A stretch of 64,000 nt of DNA, taken from the NCBI GenBank assembly GCA_028023455.1, contig JAQFVV010000012.1:15020364-15084363 (forward strand), read 5' to 3'. Below, piece after piece: positions 45,823-57,554 of the stretch. Both the position numbers and the translations under genes were made by a program. Within the stretch, counting starts at the first letter, position 1; each line of letters begins with the position of its first letter. Source of the stretch: Epiperipatus broadwayi. Lineage: Eukaryota; Onychophora; Udeonychophora; Euonychophora; Peripatidae. The notes below the pieces were generated by a model. That model made no database searches. It was not told the DNA's origin and saw only the letters and a list, made by a program, of their open reading frames with translations.

Positions 45823-45989
45823 TTTTTGTGAAGTGACTAATTATCTAATACTATGCAAATGTATGCAAAGTTCAAGTATTTCATTTTCTGGATATAGAAT
45901 AATATGTTTCCTTTCTGTTAATGGCATTGCTGTCTATTGCGATAAAGCATGCCTCTTTTATTTTTCTTCTCAAATTGTTTCCCTCTCTG

Positions 45990-47160
45990 CAGACTAAGCT
46001 GATTATTTGTGGTTCACATAGTTATCCTGCAAGTTTTTGGTGCTATGTGAAAATGGAATTGTGTGCTGGATCGGATTGTGCCTTAGTATAAGAATATTTA
46101 TGTTGAGATAATCTAATTTCCAGTGCTGCTTTGGTCTTCCCATAGTATGAGGTTTTACAATTTTTATCAGAGCATGCAATGTTGTAGACCACTTGCAGAG
46201 TTTGAGCAAGAGATAATCGGCCTTTTGTGCTATTAACCAGTCTGTTGGAACTAGGAGGGGTGTGAAAGCACAACTGAAAACTTCTATTGAAAATTAAACA
46301 AATTTTTTTGTGCATGTTCGTTATGAATAGCAATAATAGCTTTTGTCTATCCACATCAAGTGTGTTATTGGTCATTTTGTTTTGGAACTGCATGATCTTT
46401 CTGTTGACAATGGTCTGTTTAAAATCTATATTTAATAAATCTTTTTGGTATGCTGCTAAATTTAATTTTTTATCAGCTTCGAATTTGCACAGGTGCTGAT
46501 TTCTGAGAAAAGCTGTAAGACCTGCTATTAATGGTTTATGGGTGTGTTAGAATTGGATTGAATGTGATCTTTTATTTTAAGTGGTTTGACTATCATCTTA
46601 GAATTCAGGTGTATGTGTTTTCATGTTGTACTTGTATATCCAGATATTTTGCTTGTTTGTTAGTGTCTTTCTATTTAATGTTTAATGTTAAAAGTGACCT
46701 GTTTTGTAATTCATTTTTGATTTCATTGATGACTTCTGCCTTAGCAACCACAAACAAATCATCCACAAATCTGGTATAAATTTTGAATTGTGTAGTATTC
46801 TCATAATTTGGCAAAACGTGCCCTTCATAATGATTTATCACAATGCTGGCAATTACTTTGCTAATTGGTAGGCCCATTGACCATCTGTTCTTCATGTGGT
46901 ACCTCTGTCCATTAAATGTTGCCATCATATTCTTGTCAAGCCAATTCAAAAACTCAACTATGAAAGCAGTCCGTGTCTGTTCTATGTTCTTGTGTGACAG
47001 TTCATCTTTGACAATTTTGATGGATTTTGCTTTATCGATGGATCTGTACAGCTTCGTTATGTTTATTGATGCCAGCCTTGTGTCTAAGTTCAATTCTATA
47101 AATGTATGTATAAAGTATATGGAAATGATTGGAATTAACTTCTGCTGCATACTATTGTTT
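45990..47160 (-). pseudogene. Penelope-like element, reverse transcriptase plus GIY-YIG (A)
   Basis: 47150-46671 encodes a Penelope-type reverse transcriptase: WSMGLPISKVIASIV (the GLPIS/GxxxS box), then FKIYTRFVDDLFVV with the catalytic Asp pair, and LTLNIK. Broken frames follow to 46393. 46393-46043 then encodes ACSDKNCKTSYYGKTKAAL and RLSQHKYSYTKAQSDPAH, the start of the GIY-YIG nuclease, which decays further downstream. This domain order is diagnostic of endonuclease-bearing Penelope-like elements. It is 5'-truncated near 47160 and frameshifted. Fragment B is a relative. Confidence 0.85.
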
Positions 47161-47504
47161 AGAATATATGATGCAGCGAATATGAGTGACTGGAAGTCAC
47201 AAATATATTACAACAAGACATATATAAAGATAAAGCAGATACTTTATCGTAGGAACTTTTTATCTACTGCACTAAACAAATAATGAAAATAAGAGGCCAG
47301 CAATCCACAAAAGGTTTTACAATCATTTATCACTAATATATTAAAGAAGAATGAGTTTCATATATAACTAGCATAACATGAAATCATCCATTTTATCGAT
47401 TATATTTTTTCAAAACAAAAGGGTAGTTTGGTCAAGCTGAAACCTATTCATATAAATAAATACAATCTTAATCTAGTCTGTCTATGCAGCATGGTTGAAC
47501 TCCA

Positions 47505-47592
47505 TTATTATTATTTTTTTTAAGTGTCTTAGCATCGGCCGGGATGCGAACCCACAACCCGGGCTACTGCCTGCAAGTGCAAAGCAGATTTA
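47505..47592 (-). mobile_element. tRNA-derived SINE fragment
   Basis: On the minus strand GTAGCCCGGGTTGTGGGTTC and GCATCCCGGCC give a B box (GGGTTCGCATCCC) in a G+C-rich tRNA-like context. A non-tRNA tail and A8(TAA)n follow. It is a different SINE family from the array at 22555-24365. The A box is not convincing, so the copy is probably 5' truncated. Confidence 0.55.
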
Positions 47593-48590
47593 ACATATTG
47601 TTTACATTTAAATAAATTGGAATTGACCAGTTTAATTAACATACAAATCATTACTAGCTTGACAAGAAATTTCTAAATTATACTTTAACTGATTTAAATA
47701 AACTTACTATTTTAAATGATAGCCAACTAAATTCTGGTGTTTATAAAAAAACAACAACACAGCAATCTCTTCCCTTTCATGCTCATAAATAAATTAAACA
47801 AATAATTATTTACTAACATATTTTCACTAGATAGGAGATAAATAATAATTAACTAGAGATTCATTTAGAGTTCATACCTATTATTTCAGTATAAAATGTT
47901 TGCATTCAGTTTCTTAGGTATTGGTTTATTTTGGGGAGTTTATTCTTTGAGCCATAGCTATGATAGATGAAGGTTTAAATCACAATTCCAATTTAATTAG
48001 GATGCTTTAGCAGTATTTATTTTTGGTTTGATGGCTGGTTATTTCCTGTAGCTTTGGACATCAGATTGTATGCATATAAGATTAACACATAGTGGACATA
48101 CATTCAGATGGTTTCTCCATTTGTTTTAGTTTTGTACTCCAGTACTCAGCAATGAGTTTCCAGTTTGTTCTCTGCTGTGTGACAGAGTGAAGCAAGCGAT
48201 GGCTTATCTACTCCTGCATGTCTTCAACAATCACAGAATAACAGAAGAATAATCCTACTGAATCTTAGTCTCTAGAATAAAATTATCCATAAATTCAGAT
48301 CCATTGCTCATTTTTTGGATCCTTTAATCGATTGGCTATAGATAACTCCAGAAACTCTGCTGAGATCCAGGCTTATTTGCCAGTACTTTATTTGCAGATG
48401 TTTTTATTTTTGATCAGGGATTATGCTATATACGTGTATGGTATGCTATTAAAGATAAGCCCTTCAGATTAGAAACTAATTAAGCAGCTAGATTAAAAGT
48501 GCTGATTACTAAAAGTAGACAATAGGAGAATTAATTGGTTTCTAAAACATTCCTTAACAAGAAAAAAGAAAGAACAAAAAATAACTAAGC
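47593..48590. other. Noncoding DNA, unassigned
   Basis: No coding frame. 47890-48440 is somewhat richer in G+C and could be transposon-derived, but has no diagnostic motif. Confidence 0.4.
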
Positions 48591-48908
48591 AGCACTTGCA
48601 GCGGGGAACTCATGGAATGCACATGAAAGTCAAGAGTTTTAACTTAGCATCGGAACAAACTCAGTGAACTCCACCACTGAAGGTTAAAAAGTGGGCCTAG
48701 GAACTTTGCAGGCCACACCGGTCTATATTATGTTTTTTTGTATGCCTACATGGCCAGCATTCATAAGTTAAACTTAATTGTCTAATAACTATATATGTAA
48801 TATTATTTATCCGACTGAATTTATTAAACTATTTGTCTAATCATTTGGTTTCTGCTGTCTATTTACCTGATTGTTAAGCTGAGTGAGTGGCTGTACACAG
48901 CAGAAAAT

Positions 48909-48926
48909 TGGCGCAGTTAATTGAAA
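48909..48926 (+). promoter_or_regulatory. Primer-binding site of the Gypsy element
   Basis: TGGCGCAGTTAATTGAAA follows a GTACACAGCAGAAAAT LTR end. A TGG start, complementary to a tRNA CCA end, and the position 5' of gag fit a minus-strand primer site. I do not assign the tRNA. Confidence 0.65.
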
Positions 48927-49066
48927 GGATACGTTCCAGTAGAAAAATCTGGTGCAATTTAGAAACAGTAGTGGATTAGAATTGAATTGTTTAACGTAGA
49001 GAAATCTATAATGAAATTGAGAATTGAAGTCCGGGTGAATATCGAATTAGTAATCGGAAAAATTGT

Positions 49067-49165
49067 TTTAGTAAGCGTATTAATTTGTTTTAGTAAGTGT
49101 ATTAACAATAATTTGTTTTAGTAAGCGTATTAATAGAAGTTTGTCCCAGTAAGCGTGTTTAATAG
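49067..49165. repeat. ~25-bp leader repeats of the Gypsy element
   Basis: TTTTAGTAAGCGTATTAA-like words occur four times with irregular spacing between the primer-binding site and gag. Confidence 0.75.
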
Positions 49166-49227
49166 TTATCTCGTAGTGAAATAGAAATTTTTTTTTATAA
49201 AAAAAAAAAAAAAAAGCAAAATAGAAA

Positions 49228-49850
49228 ATGATGACATCAGTGCCTCAGGTAACAATTAACGAGTTCAACGTTAATAACCCTTTTGATTGGCCAATTTACC
49301 TTAAGAGAATCGAGAAACTGTTTTTGATTAATGGCATGACAAGCGACCCCATTAAAGTTGCCACATTATTGTGTTATGCCAGGCAACAAGTAATCGAAAT
49401 AGCAAATAGACTCTGTGATCACGAAGAGCCAGAGAATTTGCCATACAATGTAGTTACGGGGAAATTAAATAATTTTTTCAATCCCCAGCCTTCGAAGCAT
49501 GTCGCAAGACTACACTTCAGAAACCGAAGGCAAAACAAGGGAGAGCATATATGAGATTATGATCAAGCTCTAAGAGAACTTGCTAAAAGTTGCAGTTATG
49601 GCGATGCGTTAGAGGGTAATCTGCTTGAGAAATTACTTTGGGGCATGTCAGATGATAGGCTTAGGCAGCAGTTACTGGCCTCAAGAGAGTTGACGTACGA
49701 TGAAGCAACCAAAATGGAAGTAGCCCACAAAAGAGTACTCGACCAATTGGAAGAATTTAGAAATTTTACCCACAAAAAAATGACAGTAATGCATATATTC
49801 GGAAAACTGAAAATAAATCCCAACCTATTAAGAGCAAAACATATGAGATA
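49228..49850 (+). pseudogene. Gypsy (Mag-type) gag, capsid region
   Basis: It starts MMTSVPQVTINEFNV. FDWPIYLKRIEKLFLING, YARQQVIEIANRL and SKHVARLHFRNR follow the usual capsid pattern of Mag-type gag. One TGA stop at 49552 interrupts a frame that continues as DYDQALRELAKSCSYGDALE and LLWGMSDDRLRQQLLAS, also typical. A frameshift just before 49851 separates it from the nucleocapsid. The capsid would package the element's RNA. Confidence 0.8.
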
Positions 49851-50387
49851 GTGTGTTATTGCTGTGGAAAAAAAGGCCACACGGCTCGTAAGTGTAAATA
49901 TAATAAGGAGCATTGTAGGACTTGTGGTAAAGTTGGGCATTTGCAGAAAGTATTTCGAAATAAAGAAGAAAAGGATTGTGGCAACTCACCAACTTGTAAA
50001 GTCGAAAATAAAAAAAAGTGTGATATTTACAATACACAGATTGGATATGGAAATCAGTTTATGCTGACAGTTAATTTATTAAAGACACCAGTAAAAATGG
50101 AAATTGACAGCAGAGCAGGCATGTCAACGATGACACTTGAAGCCTGGGAGAAAGTAGTGCAAAATCGAAAAAACTCTCCTTTATTAATGAAGACAAGTTT
50201 AAGAGCAAAAGACGCTAGCAGAAATAGTATGAAAATATTAGGGAAGGTGATGGCTCAGGTTGAATTAAATAGTAAGGTTAGAACACTACCGTTATATATA
50301 GTACAAGGCAGTCTAAATCCTATTATAGGTAGGGAATGATTCGATGCTTTGGGAATAGAGATATGTGTGACAAATAAAGTTGCTATT
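49851..50387 (+). pseudogene. Gypsy nucleocapsid knuckles and protease
   Basis: CYCCGKKGHTARKC is a complete CCHC knuckle. The second, CRTCGKVGHLQKVF, has lost its last cysteine (Phe instead). The protease core reads VKMEIDSRAGMSTM where D-S/T-G-A is expected, so Arg replaces the active-site Gly. LPLYIVQGSLNPIIGRE is the usual downstream flap/ILG region, ending at a stop (50337-50339). The domains are recognisable but would not work. Confidence 0.8.
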
Positions 50388-50553
50388 GAGCAAGAAATGA
50401 GAAATAAATATTGTGAATTATTTAAAAGTGATGAGGGAAAAATTATTACGATGCCTATAAACATAGAGCTGAGCAAGAAATGAGAAATAAATATTGTGAA
50501 TTATTTAAAAGTGATGAGGGAAAAATTATTACGATGCCTATAAACATAGAGCT
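50388..50553. repeat. Perfect 83-bp tandem duplication in pol
   Basis: GAGCAAGAAATGAGAAATAA through ATAAACATAGAGCT occurs at 50388-50470 and again at 50471-50553 without visible difference. 83 is not a multiple of three, so it shifts the frame between protease and reverse transcriptase. Confidence 0.95.
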
Positions 50554-52658
50554 ACAAGGTAGTGTGACCCCCATTATCTGCAGACCCAGAAAAGTTCCTT
50601 TTGCACTGCAAACTAAGGTAGAACAAGAGTTGATAAATTTGGTTAGTAAAGGTGTATTAACGCCAGTCGAGAAAATGGAATGGGCCACTCCAATCATGGT
50701 TATATCTAAACCAAATGGGCAGATCTGCATTTGCAGAGATTATAGGACTACAATAAATAAAAACCTCACTAAAAGTCAATATCCTGTACCAAATGTCAGG
50801 GAAATACTGGCAAATATGCAAAAGGCAAGTCACTATGCTAAAATTGATTTAAAGGCCACATTTCACCAGGTACCAGTTTCTGAACGCACTTCAGAATTGC
50901 TAACTATTTCAACACATAAGGGATTGTTTAAGTATAATAGATTGCCTTATGGAATTACGGTTGCACCAAATATTTTCCAGGCCAAAATGGACATGCTGTT
51001 CCAGCAAATGGATGGTGTAATACTGTATTTTGATGATATTTTGGTCATGGCAAATTCAGAAGAGGAATTACATGAACGAGTTTTGTTTGCGACAAGTTAT
51101 GTAGTTTCGGAGCTAAAATAAACTCAGACAAATGTATTTGGATGGCAACTGAATTAAAAATTCCTGGGATATATAATCTCAAAAAAGGGAAAGAGACCCG
51201 ATCCTCAAAAAATTGCAGCCATAAAGGAAGCCCAAAGACCTAGAAATGTTAAAGAACTTCAAGCTTTCTTAGGACTTCTTAATTATTTTGAAGTTTTTCT
51301 TAAGGGGAAAGCTCACATAGCAAAACCGCTATACAATTTATTAAAAAAGAGCCAAAAATGGATTTGGGATCAACCCCAAGAAAAAGCTTTTTGTGACATG
51401 AAAGAATTATTAATGTCAAACAGCTTATTAGTACACTACGACAGTAGCCTCAAATTGATATTGACAACAGATGCATCCGAAGTTGGAGTAGGGGCAGTCT
51501 TAAGCCATACAGTAGCTGACCGTGAGCGGCCAATTGTCTACGCTTTAAGAACATTAACAAAAGCTGAGCAAAATTATAGTCAACTAGATAAAGAGGCGCT
51601 GGCTATCATATTTGCAATAAAAAAGTTTCACCAATATTTGAATGGTCGACAGTTTAAAATTTTTACCGATCATAAACCGCTGTTGGGATTATTAGCAAAA
51701 AATAAAACTGTCCCTGATCATCTAAGCCCTAGAATGTTACATTGGGTTAATCTGTTATCAGGCTATGATTTTGATCTAAATTTCAAAAAAGGAAAGATCA
51801 TTAAACACGCAGATGCACTGTCAAGAATGCCCATTAAAGCTGAACTACAAAAACACGACCAAACTATTAACTATATCGATAATTGGAATAATGAATTAAT
51901 AACCAGTGAAAAGGTAGCTAATTGGACTAAAGCTGACTATGGATATAAACACTTAAGTAAATGGATCAGCAAAGGCTGGCCACAAAGTCAGCCTGAGAGA
52001 CTACATAAAACTTTATGGGACATAAGACAAAGACTGTCCATAAACAAGGGATGTATTTTAATGGATGATAGAGTGTTGATATCGAGCAGTGGGTGGAATA
52101 AGATTCTTCACTTAATTCATCAAGGTCATCCTGGGATAGTGCGAGCCAAAGCTCTGGCTCGTAGTTACATATGGTGGTCCGCCATTAATATTGACATAGA
52201 GAAATATGTGAAATCATGTGAAAGTTGCCAAATAAATGCAAATATGCATGAGAAAAAATATGTTGCTTGGCCGGCAGCTGAAAGGGTGTGGAGCCGTATT
52301 CACATTGACCACACTGGACCGTTTCACAGCTTTATATTTTTGGTAGTGATCGACGCTTATTCAAAGTGGACGGAATATAGAGGAGTGAAAAACACCAGTA
52401 CCGAAGAAACAATCGCAAAACTGAAGGAGATTTTTGCTTTTCATGGGATTCCTAAAACAATCGTGTCTGACAATGGTACCAGTTTCACATCTACTAAATT
52501 TGAAGAATTTCTCACAGAATGGGGAATTAAACACTTAGCCACGCCCCATATCACCCGAAGTCCAATGGTATTGCAGAAAAGGCAGTACAAACTTTGAAGC
52601 AAATGTTACGGAAGGAAGGCACTGCAAATATACATTTTGCCTTATTATATCAACATGT
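50554..52658 (+). pseudogene. Gypsy pol: reverse transcriptase, RNase H, integrase
   Basis: Up to 51121: ATPIMVISKPNGQICICRDY, HYAKIDLKATFHQVPV, FKYNRLPYGI and VILYFDDILVMA (catalytic YFDD). A frame break follows near 51121. 51398-52597 gives LILTTDASEVGVGAVL, NYSQLDKEALAI and FKIFTDHKPLLGLL (RNase H residues), HADALSRMP, then the integrase zinc region HQGHPGIVRAKALARS...CESCQ, the core IHIDHTGPF and IVSDNGTSFTS. After a slip near 52560 another frame shows NGIAEKAVQTLKQML, the end of the catalytic core. It is cut off there and lacks the integrase C-terminal domain and 3' LTR. Confidence 0.85.
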
Positions 52659-52989
52659 TTTAACTACATTACATCAGATATTTATCTCATTAAGAAGTTA
52701 ATTAATGAATTTGTTTACAAGCATTTTAATTAGTTTTTATGAATGTCATTTCCACTTCTAATTGTTTGTTTTAAACATACTTTTAGACTAAATATATACT
52801 TTTACAATTTTTAGAAAACTATTATGTTTCAAATTAATGTAAAATATATATGTGCATATATATAACTTTTATTTATTAAAATTATTTAAATAATTTCTTT
52901 ACTTTTTACAATGTCTTAGTAATTTTTAAATGTAAGCATATGGTTAGTAAATTATTTTTATACATTTAAAAATTAATATACACAAAATA

Positions 52990-54043
52990 TACATAACTTA
53001 TATATTCAAATGTCTGACTCATTTAATTTGGACATTTCCTGCAAAGTACCATTTGTGTCTCAGTTATTTGTACTTCTACAACTAAATAGTCTTGCCAGGT
53101 CATCCTTTATTTCTCCTTGCTACTTTAACTGGTCACATCTTATTAATTTGTTTAGATCTTTAATCTACTTCTGTAATACAAAGTCTATAATACTTCCATA
53201 AGTTATATTTTTGCCTATCTATATAAAATCATAATTTACTAACCACCTTTGTGGCCTTATGAGGCCACTCTCTCTGTTTCTTATATTTTATTACTGTCAT
53301 AGGTACAAATTTTTCTAATTTGGCAATTCCAGTTGTTGAGTGTTATCTATCACGCTGTCAGGATGTCACTAAATAATTCTACACCCTGCTTATCTTTAAT
53401 TCCATAGATACCAGTATTACAATACAAATAATTTTGAAAATAACCATCAAAACCTGAACCCTGCTCTTCTTTGTATATTATATAAACTTTCTCTTTACAT
53501 ACCCATATTCCCTATTCTTTTCCAGATCAGTCTGAAATTACTTTTCGCATTCCTCTTTTATTTTTCATTACTTTTGTCTTTCATCTGACACTTCTTTCTG
53601 TCTATTTATATATTCACTTTCATTTTTTCCTTTTGTGATCTCTATACTATCACTCTTATAATCTTCCATAAGCTCACTAACATTTTCTTTTATTACCACT
53701 ACCTCCTGCTGTACTACTTTATTATTTTTACTTAGCCTTTTCTCCACTACTTTTATTGCATTTTGCATCTGATGTGACTATGCCTTGGCATCTGCTTCAT
53801 TTCTTTCATCTTTTACTTCATTTCTCCTATCTCTTGCTTCATTTCTTGTTTATTTTGATTTATCATTTCTTTTTCTTGATGATTTTTATTAAACATTTCT
53901 GTCATCAGCTTCATCATCATCTGCATTTTTGTGGGTTCATTTGTTCTTTTCATTAGTTGGGGATTTTTGAATGAAATAGGACTATCTTCCTCCTGTGCTA
54001 TCTCCTCAGTTATTAAATCATAACTGTGTTCCTCCAACCACAT
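52990..54043 (-). pseudogene. Second Gag-like coiled-coil relic
   Basis: 54043-53813 (MWLEEHSYDLITEE, then MMKLMTEMFNKNHQEKEMI, NQNKQEMKQEIGEMK) and 53768-53568 (IKVVEKRLSKNNKVVQQEV, ENVSELMEDYKS) are charged, heptad-like sequences on the minus strand. Further down, in shifting frames, GFDGYFQNYLYCNTGIYGI and EIKDDLARLFSC look protein-like. The character recalls the intact Gag-like gene at 7309-8883, but with no clear sequence identity. It is probably a decayed gag of another LTR element; assignment is tentative. Confidence 0.4.
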
Positions 54044-54045
54044 TT

Positions 54046-55581
54046 ATAACATAAAACTATACACTAACAACTAAAATTCTTCCATATTTTTCTAAAGTAG
54101 CTCTAAATTTTGTTTTAACAATATTTTTTAAGTATTAACTCTCTATTCTCTTTAAACATCTACCACACTCTGTCATATTTTAACTTATAAGATGCCAGCC
54201 CCCACCAAAGTCTTCATTTGCCATCTATATTATATCATACTTTTAAACTTTCTAATGTCAAATTAAGCAAAAATATATTTTTTATATGTTATAGGATAAG
54301 TTTACTTTCCTACTAAATTTCATCAACAAAATAATTTTCATTATGCCTTGTATTATATATATTGTAATCATGCAATTTTCCGCAGTTTATTAAAAATATA
54401 TAATATAGCCAGTTAAATTTTTTTTATCTAATAGTATATTATGTTAATTTTGTGATTAAAGCAAGTTAAGATATTATGTGTAATTGACTAAAAAGCTTAT
54501 CTAAATTATTTTAAAGCTATATTAGTTCAATTGATTAATAAAATTAATAATATATTATATTTATAATTTAATACTAGTTAGTAATTATAAAAGTTAAGAA
54601 CATAATGTTAAAATAATTTTAGTTATAAAATTTAATATTCTGTAAGTTTTGGTGTTTATTTTAAAGAATTCTTTATTCTCAGTTAATTATTTTAAACTAT
54701 ACAATAGTGATGTCATAAAGTCTGCAGTATGTGTGTTCATCTATGTGCACATATTACAGATAAATTAATTAATTTTAGTTCTTTGTTACTAAAGTTGATT
54801 TATTAGTTAGTATGATAATTGTTTCAATAATATTTTATATTTTTTAACCTTGTGTTAATAAAAAAGTTTTATGATTTAAAAGTATACTTAAATATAGGAT
54901 TTAAGTGAGGTTTCAGATATATTATTTAATATCAAAATTAATTAAATAAATTAAGACAAAAAAAACCCAGAAAAATTAATTTACATATATAAATTTTTCT
55001 TGTCTAAAACTGAAATAGCCAATCCAATTATGAGTGATAAAAGCTCTAGATAGAGGTGTTCAGTAGTCAGTTAGTTAGTGTGTGTATGTTAAAGTAATTA
55101 GTCTTTAATTGGTAATTATTTATAAAAGTTTTCTTTCCCATCAAGTAAAAAGTTAAAGTTATAATTTTTTTTTAAATATTTTTTTTTTGGTTAGTAAAGT
55201 GTTACAAGTATATTCTAAAATGATGAATAATATTCAAGAAGTTATTTTAATTCATTTTATTATGAAATGAGAACTGGAAAATATTCCCTATTAATGCTGC
55301 ATATGAAACTGACTGGAACTATGATAATTCAGGGAGGCAATATGAGTTATTCAACAGAGGTACCCAGTGTCAGAAGACTATACCAAGGATGGTGCCATGT
55401 AGACCAGAGAGTCAGATTTAAGAGTCATAGGAATTTTTTTAAAATAATATTTGTATGCTTGTGATGAAAGAACAATCTTTTATTTTAATGATTAATCCTG
55501 AAAAACATAGACTGCTATGGTATAATTATATCTGCATGCAGATATACTTGCTTCATGTTTACTTGAATTAACCTATCTCCT

Positions 55582-55582
<1 letters not shown>
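54046..55582. other. A+T-rich noncoding DNA
   Basis: No gene seen. A (TA)n tract at about 55583-55612 borders the next insertion. Confidence 0.5.
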
Positions 55583-55612
<30 letters not shown>

Positions 55613-57554
55613 TGAGCCGGATTGATTTCCGATTCAATAGTTTTATTACTAAAATTAATAAAGGAAAAACAACTTCATTTTCATTAAATGTCTAATGCTA
55701 AAATTTGTATTATTATTTAAAACACATACACATTTATATTTAAAGTAGGTCATTTAATGTTTATAAAACTGATTTTAAAATAGTTTACTTTGACTACTTT
55801 GTTTATAAAATTGATTTTAAAATAGTTTACTTTCACTGACTGTTTTAATCAATTTGATTAAAAACAGACAAGCTTGCTAATTATATATTCCTGTCGCTTT
55901 TACTGTAATTATTTTTAAAGTTATTTCTAAAAAAAAAAAGCGGAGATTTAGTTTTGTATTTGTCGTTTTTGTTTTAATTATCCCTGGTTGGAAGTCTTAA
56001 ATTAGATTGAGCGGGAAATTAATATTTGCCCTGCCTGGAATATAGAATGGACACTAATGAAAGTTTTTGCGCGGGAAATGTAGCAAGGCAAAGATAGCCC
56101 GCCAATTTTTGGAGAGAGAAGAGATTCATTATTAGATACACACTTGGATTATGGCCTGCAAAGAGATACCATTGTGAGTAGCTGTTCGGATGTTTAATTC
56201 CTACTAAAAACTTAAATTATTGACAAACTTCGTTGCTGTGCAAGATGTCAAAATCCACCGCTGTGAGTTTTGCCATCATTAGAATGTCTGGCTAATTTAA
56301 ACAAAGGACAGACACACACCTACCATCTCTCCTTCAGTCATGCCATGAACTTCTAAAATAAACACTGCCTCTACCTTGCCACTGTCAAAGGACCTGAAAG
56401 ATGATCTATTATCAAAAGTGCGCACTCGTCACTAAATCACTAGAACTCTGCCTTACCGTAAGCTAAACTTTTTCCTATTCTAGCCAGGGTAAATAAATTG
56501 CGTTTAATTAAATCTCTGCTCAGTCTAATGATAAATATGTTTTAAAATGGTATTAATTGTTTTTTTAAATTATTTATTATCTGTATGTACTCTTTTCTAG
56601 TATTTAAAGTGTGTCTTGGAATCTTAGTTTTAAGATTCCAAGTTTGTTTGGAATTTTTGTTTATAAGGGGGTGCATAAGGTGATTGTATTTTATATGTTT
56701 AATATATATACCTGATTATTTCGTTAACTATTACAAAACACATTGGCAGTTTTCGTAATCGTTATTTATTTACCTGCCCTTAGTTGTACAATAAAGAATC
56801 TTTAAACATGTTTCATTTGCACTGTTTGTGCAAACAACAAAATCTTTTTGCTGGCTATTTGTCAAGTTATTTCTTCGGGTTGTCTGAAAATAGTCTATTT
56901 CTTTCTGGATTACGTAAGATCGTAATCAAATATCTGTTTCTGTCTGGTAGGTGACATCAACCACGTTTACTTTGAATGTAGTATTATGCACAGCAGTCCT
57001 GCGGCATTTTAATGACAGTAATTAGAATATTACTGCTCGGACGTCCGCGCTGGTTTCGTCGATTTCTGACAGGACAGTAACTGTTTTATTATCCCTGATT
57101 CAGGAAGCTAGGGTTGTTGTTTGTTTTTGTGATTTTACAACTGGCCAGCAAGAAGACATTATCCTAACCATTTCTTATATTTTAAGTGAGAGAATTTTAT
57201 TGCCAAAATGTTTAATGCCTTCATGTTTGTCATACTCTTGTGCACTCTCTGGTAAATATACATATGTTAACATAAGTCACTTTTATATTCATGGCTAGAT
57301 GTCTTTACTATATTGTCTAACTTATAAAATTAATAAATTGTTTAAATTTATTTGGCTGACGTTTGTCTTTGTGCTTTGATTTCTCAACTGTCTAAATAAT
57401 ATTTAAGATATCTTGTTTCTCCCTGAGTGTAGTTCGGTGCCTTTTGATTCGCATATCCTGTCCACCCTAAAATAAATGTCTAGTTCCTATTTTCAGACTA
57501 GTGGCGCCCTCGGGGTCAGTATATGCGAATCTCAAAGATCTTTCTCCCATTACA
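55613..57554 (-). mobile_element. Solo-LTR-like insertion flanked by (TA)n
   Basis: The segment runs from TGAGCCGGATTG to TCTCCCATTACA with (TA)n on both sides, so it has TG...CA ends and inserts into a TA tract. On the minus strand it would begin TGTAATGGGAG and end with GTAATAAAACTATTG, then CCGGCTCA: AATAAA about 30 bases before the end, as in the LTR at 4046. A 42-bp duplication lies at 55759-55842. G+C is locally higher (56000-57120). GTGGCGCCCTCGGGG at ~57500 looks like a primer-site sequence if read on the plus strand, so orientation is not certain. No coding sequence. Confidence 0.5.

Larger units (their letters stand above)
48591..52660 (+). mobile_element. Mag-type Gypsy LTR retrotransposon, decayed, 3' truncated
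   Basis: Order: LTR remnant (about 48591-48902, ends uncertain), primer-binding site, leader, gag, CCHC nucleocapsid, protease, reverse transcriptase, RNase H and integrase. It then stops inside the integrase core near 52658. No 3' LTR follows. Motifs and the K02A2.6-like gag place it with the Mag group of Gypsy/Ty3 elements, which lack env. Several stops, frameshifts and a tandem duplication inactivate it. Confidence 0.85.
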
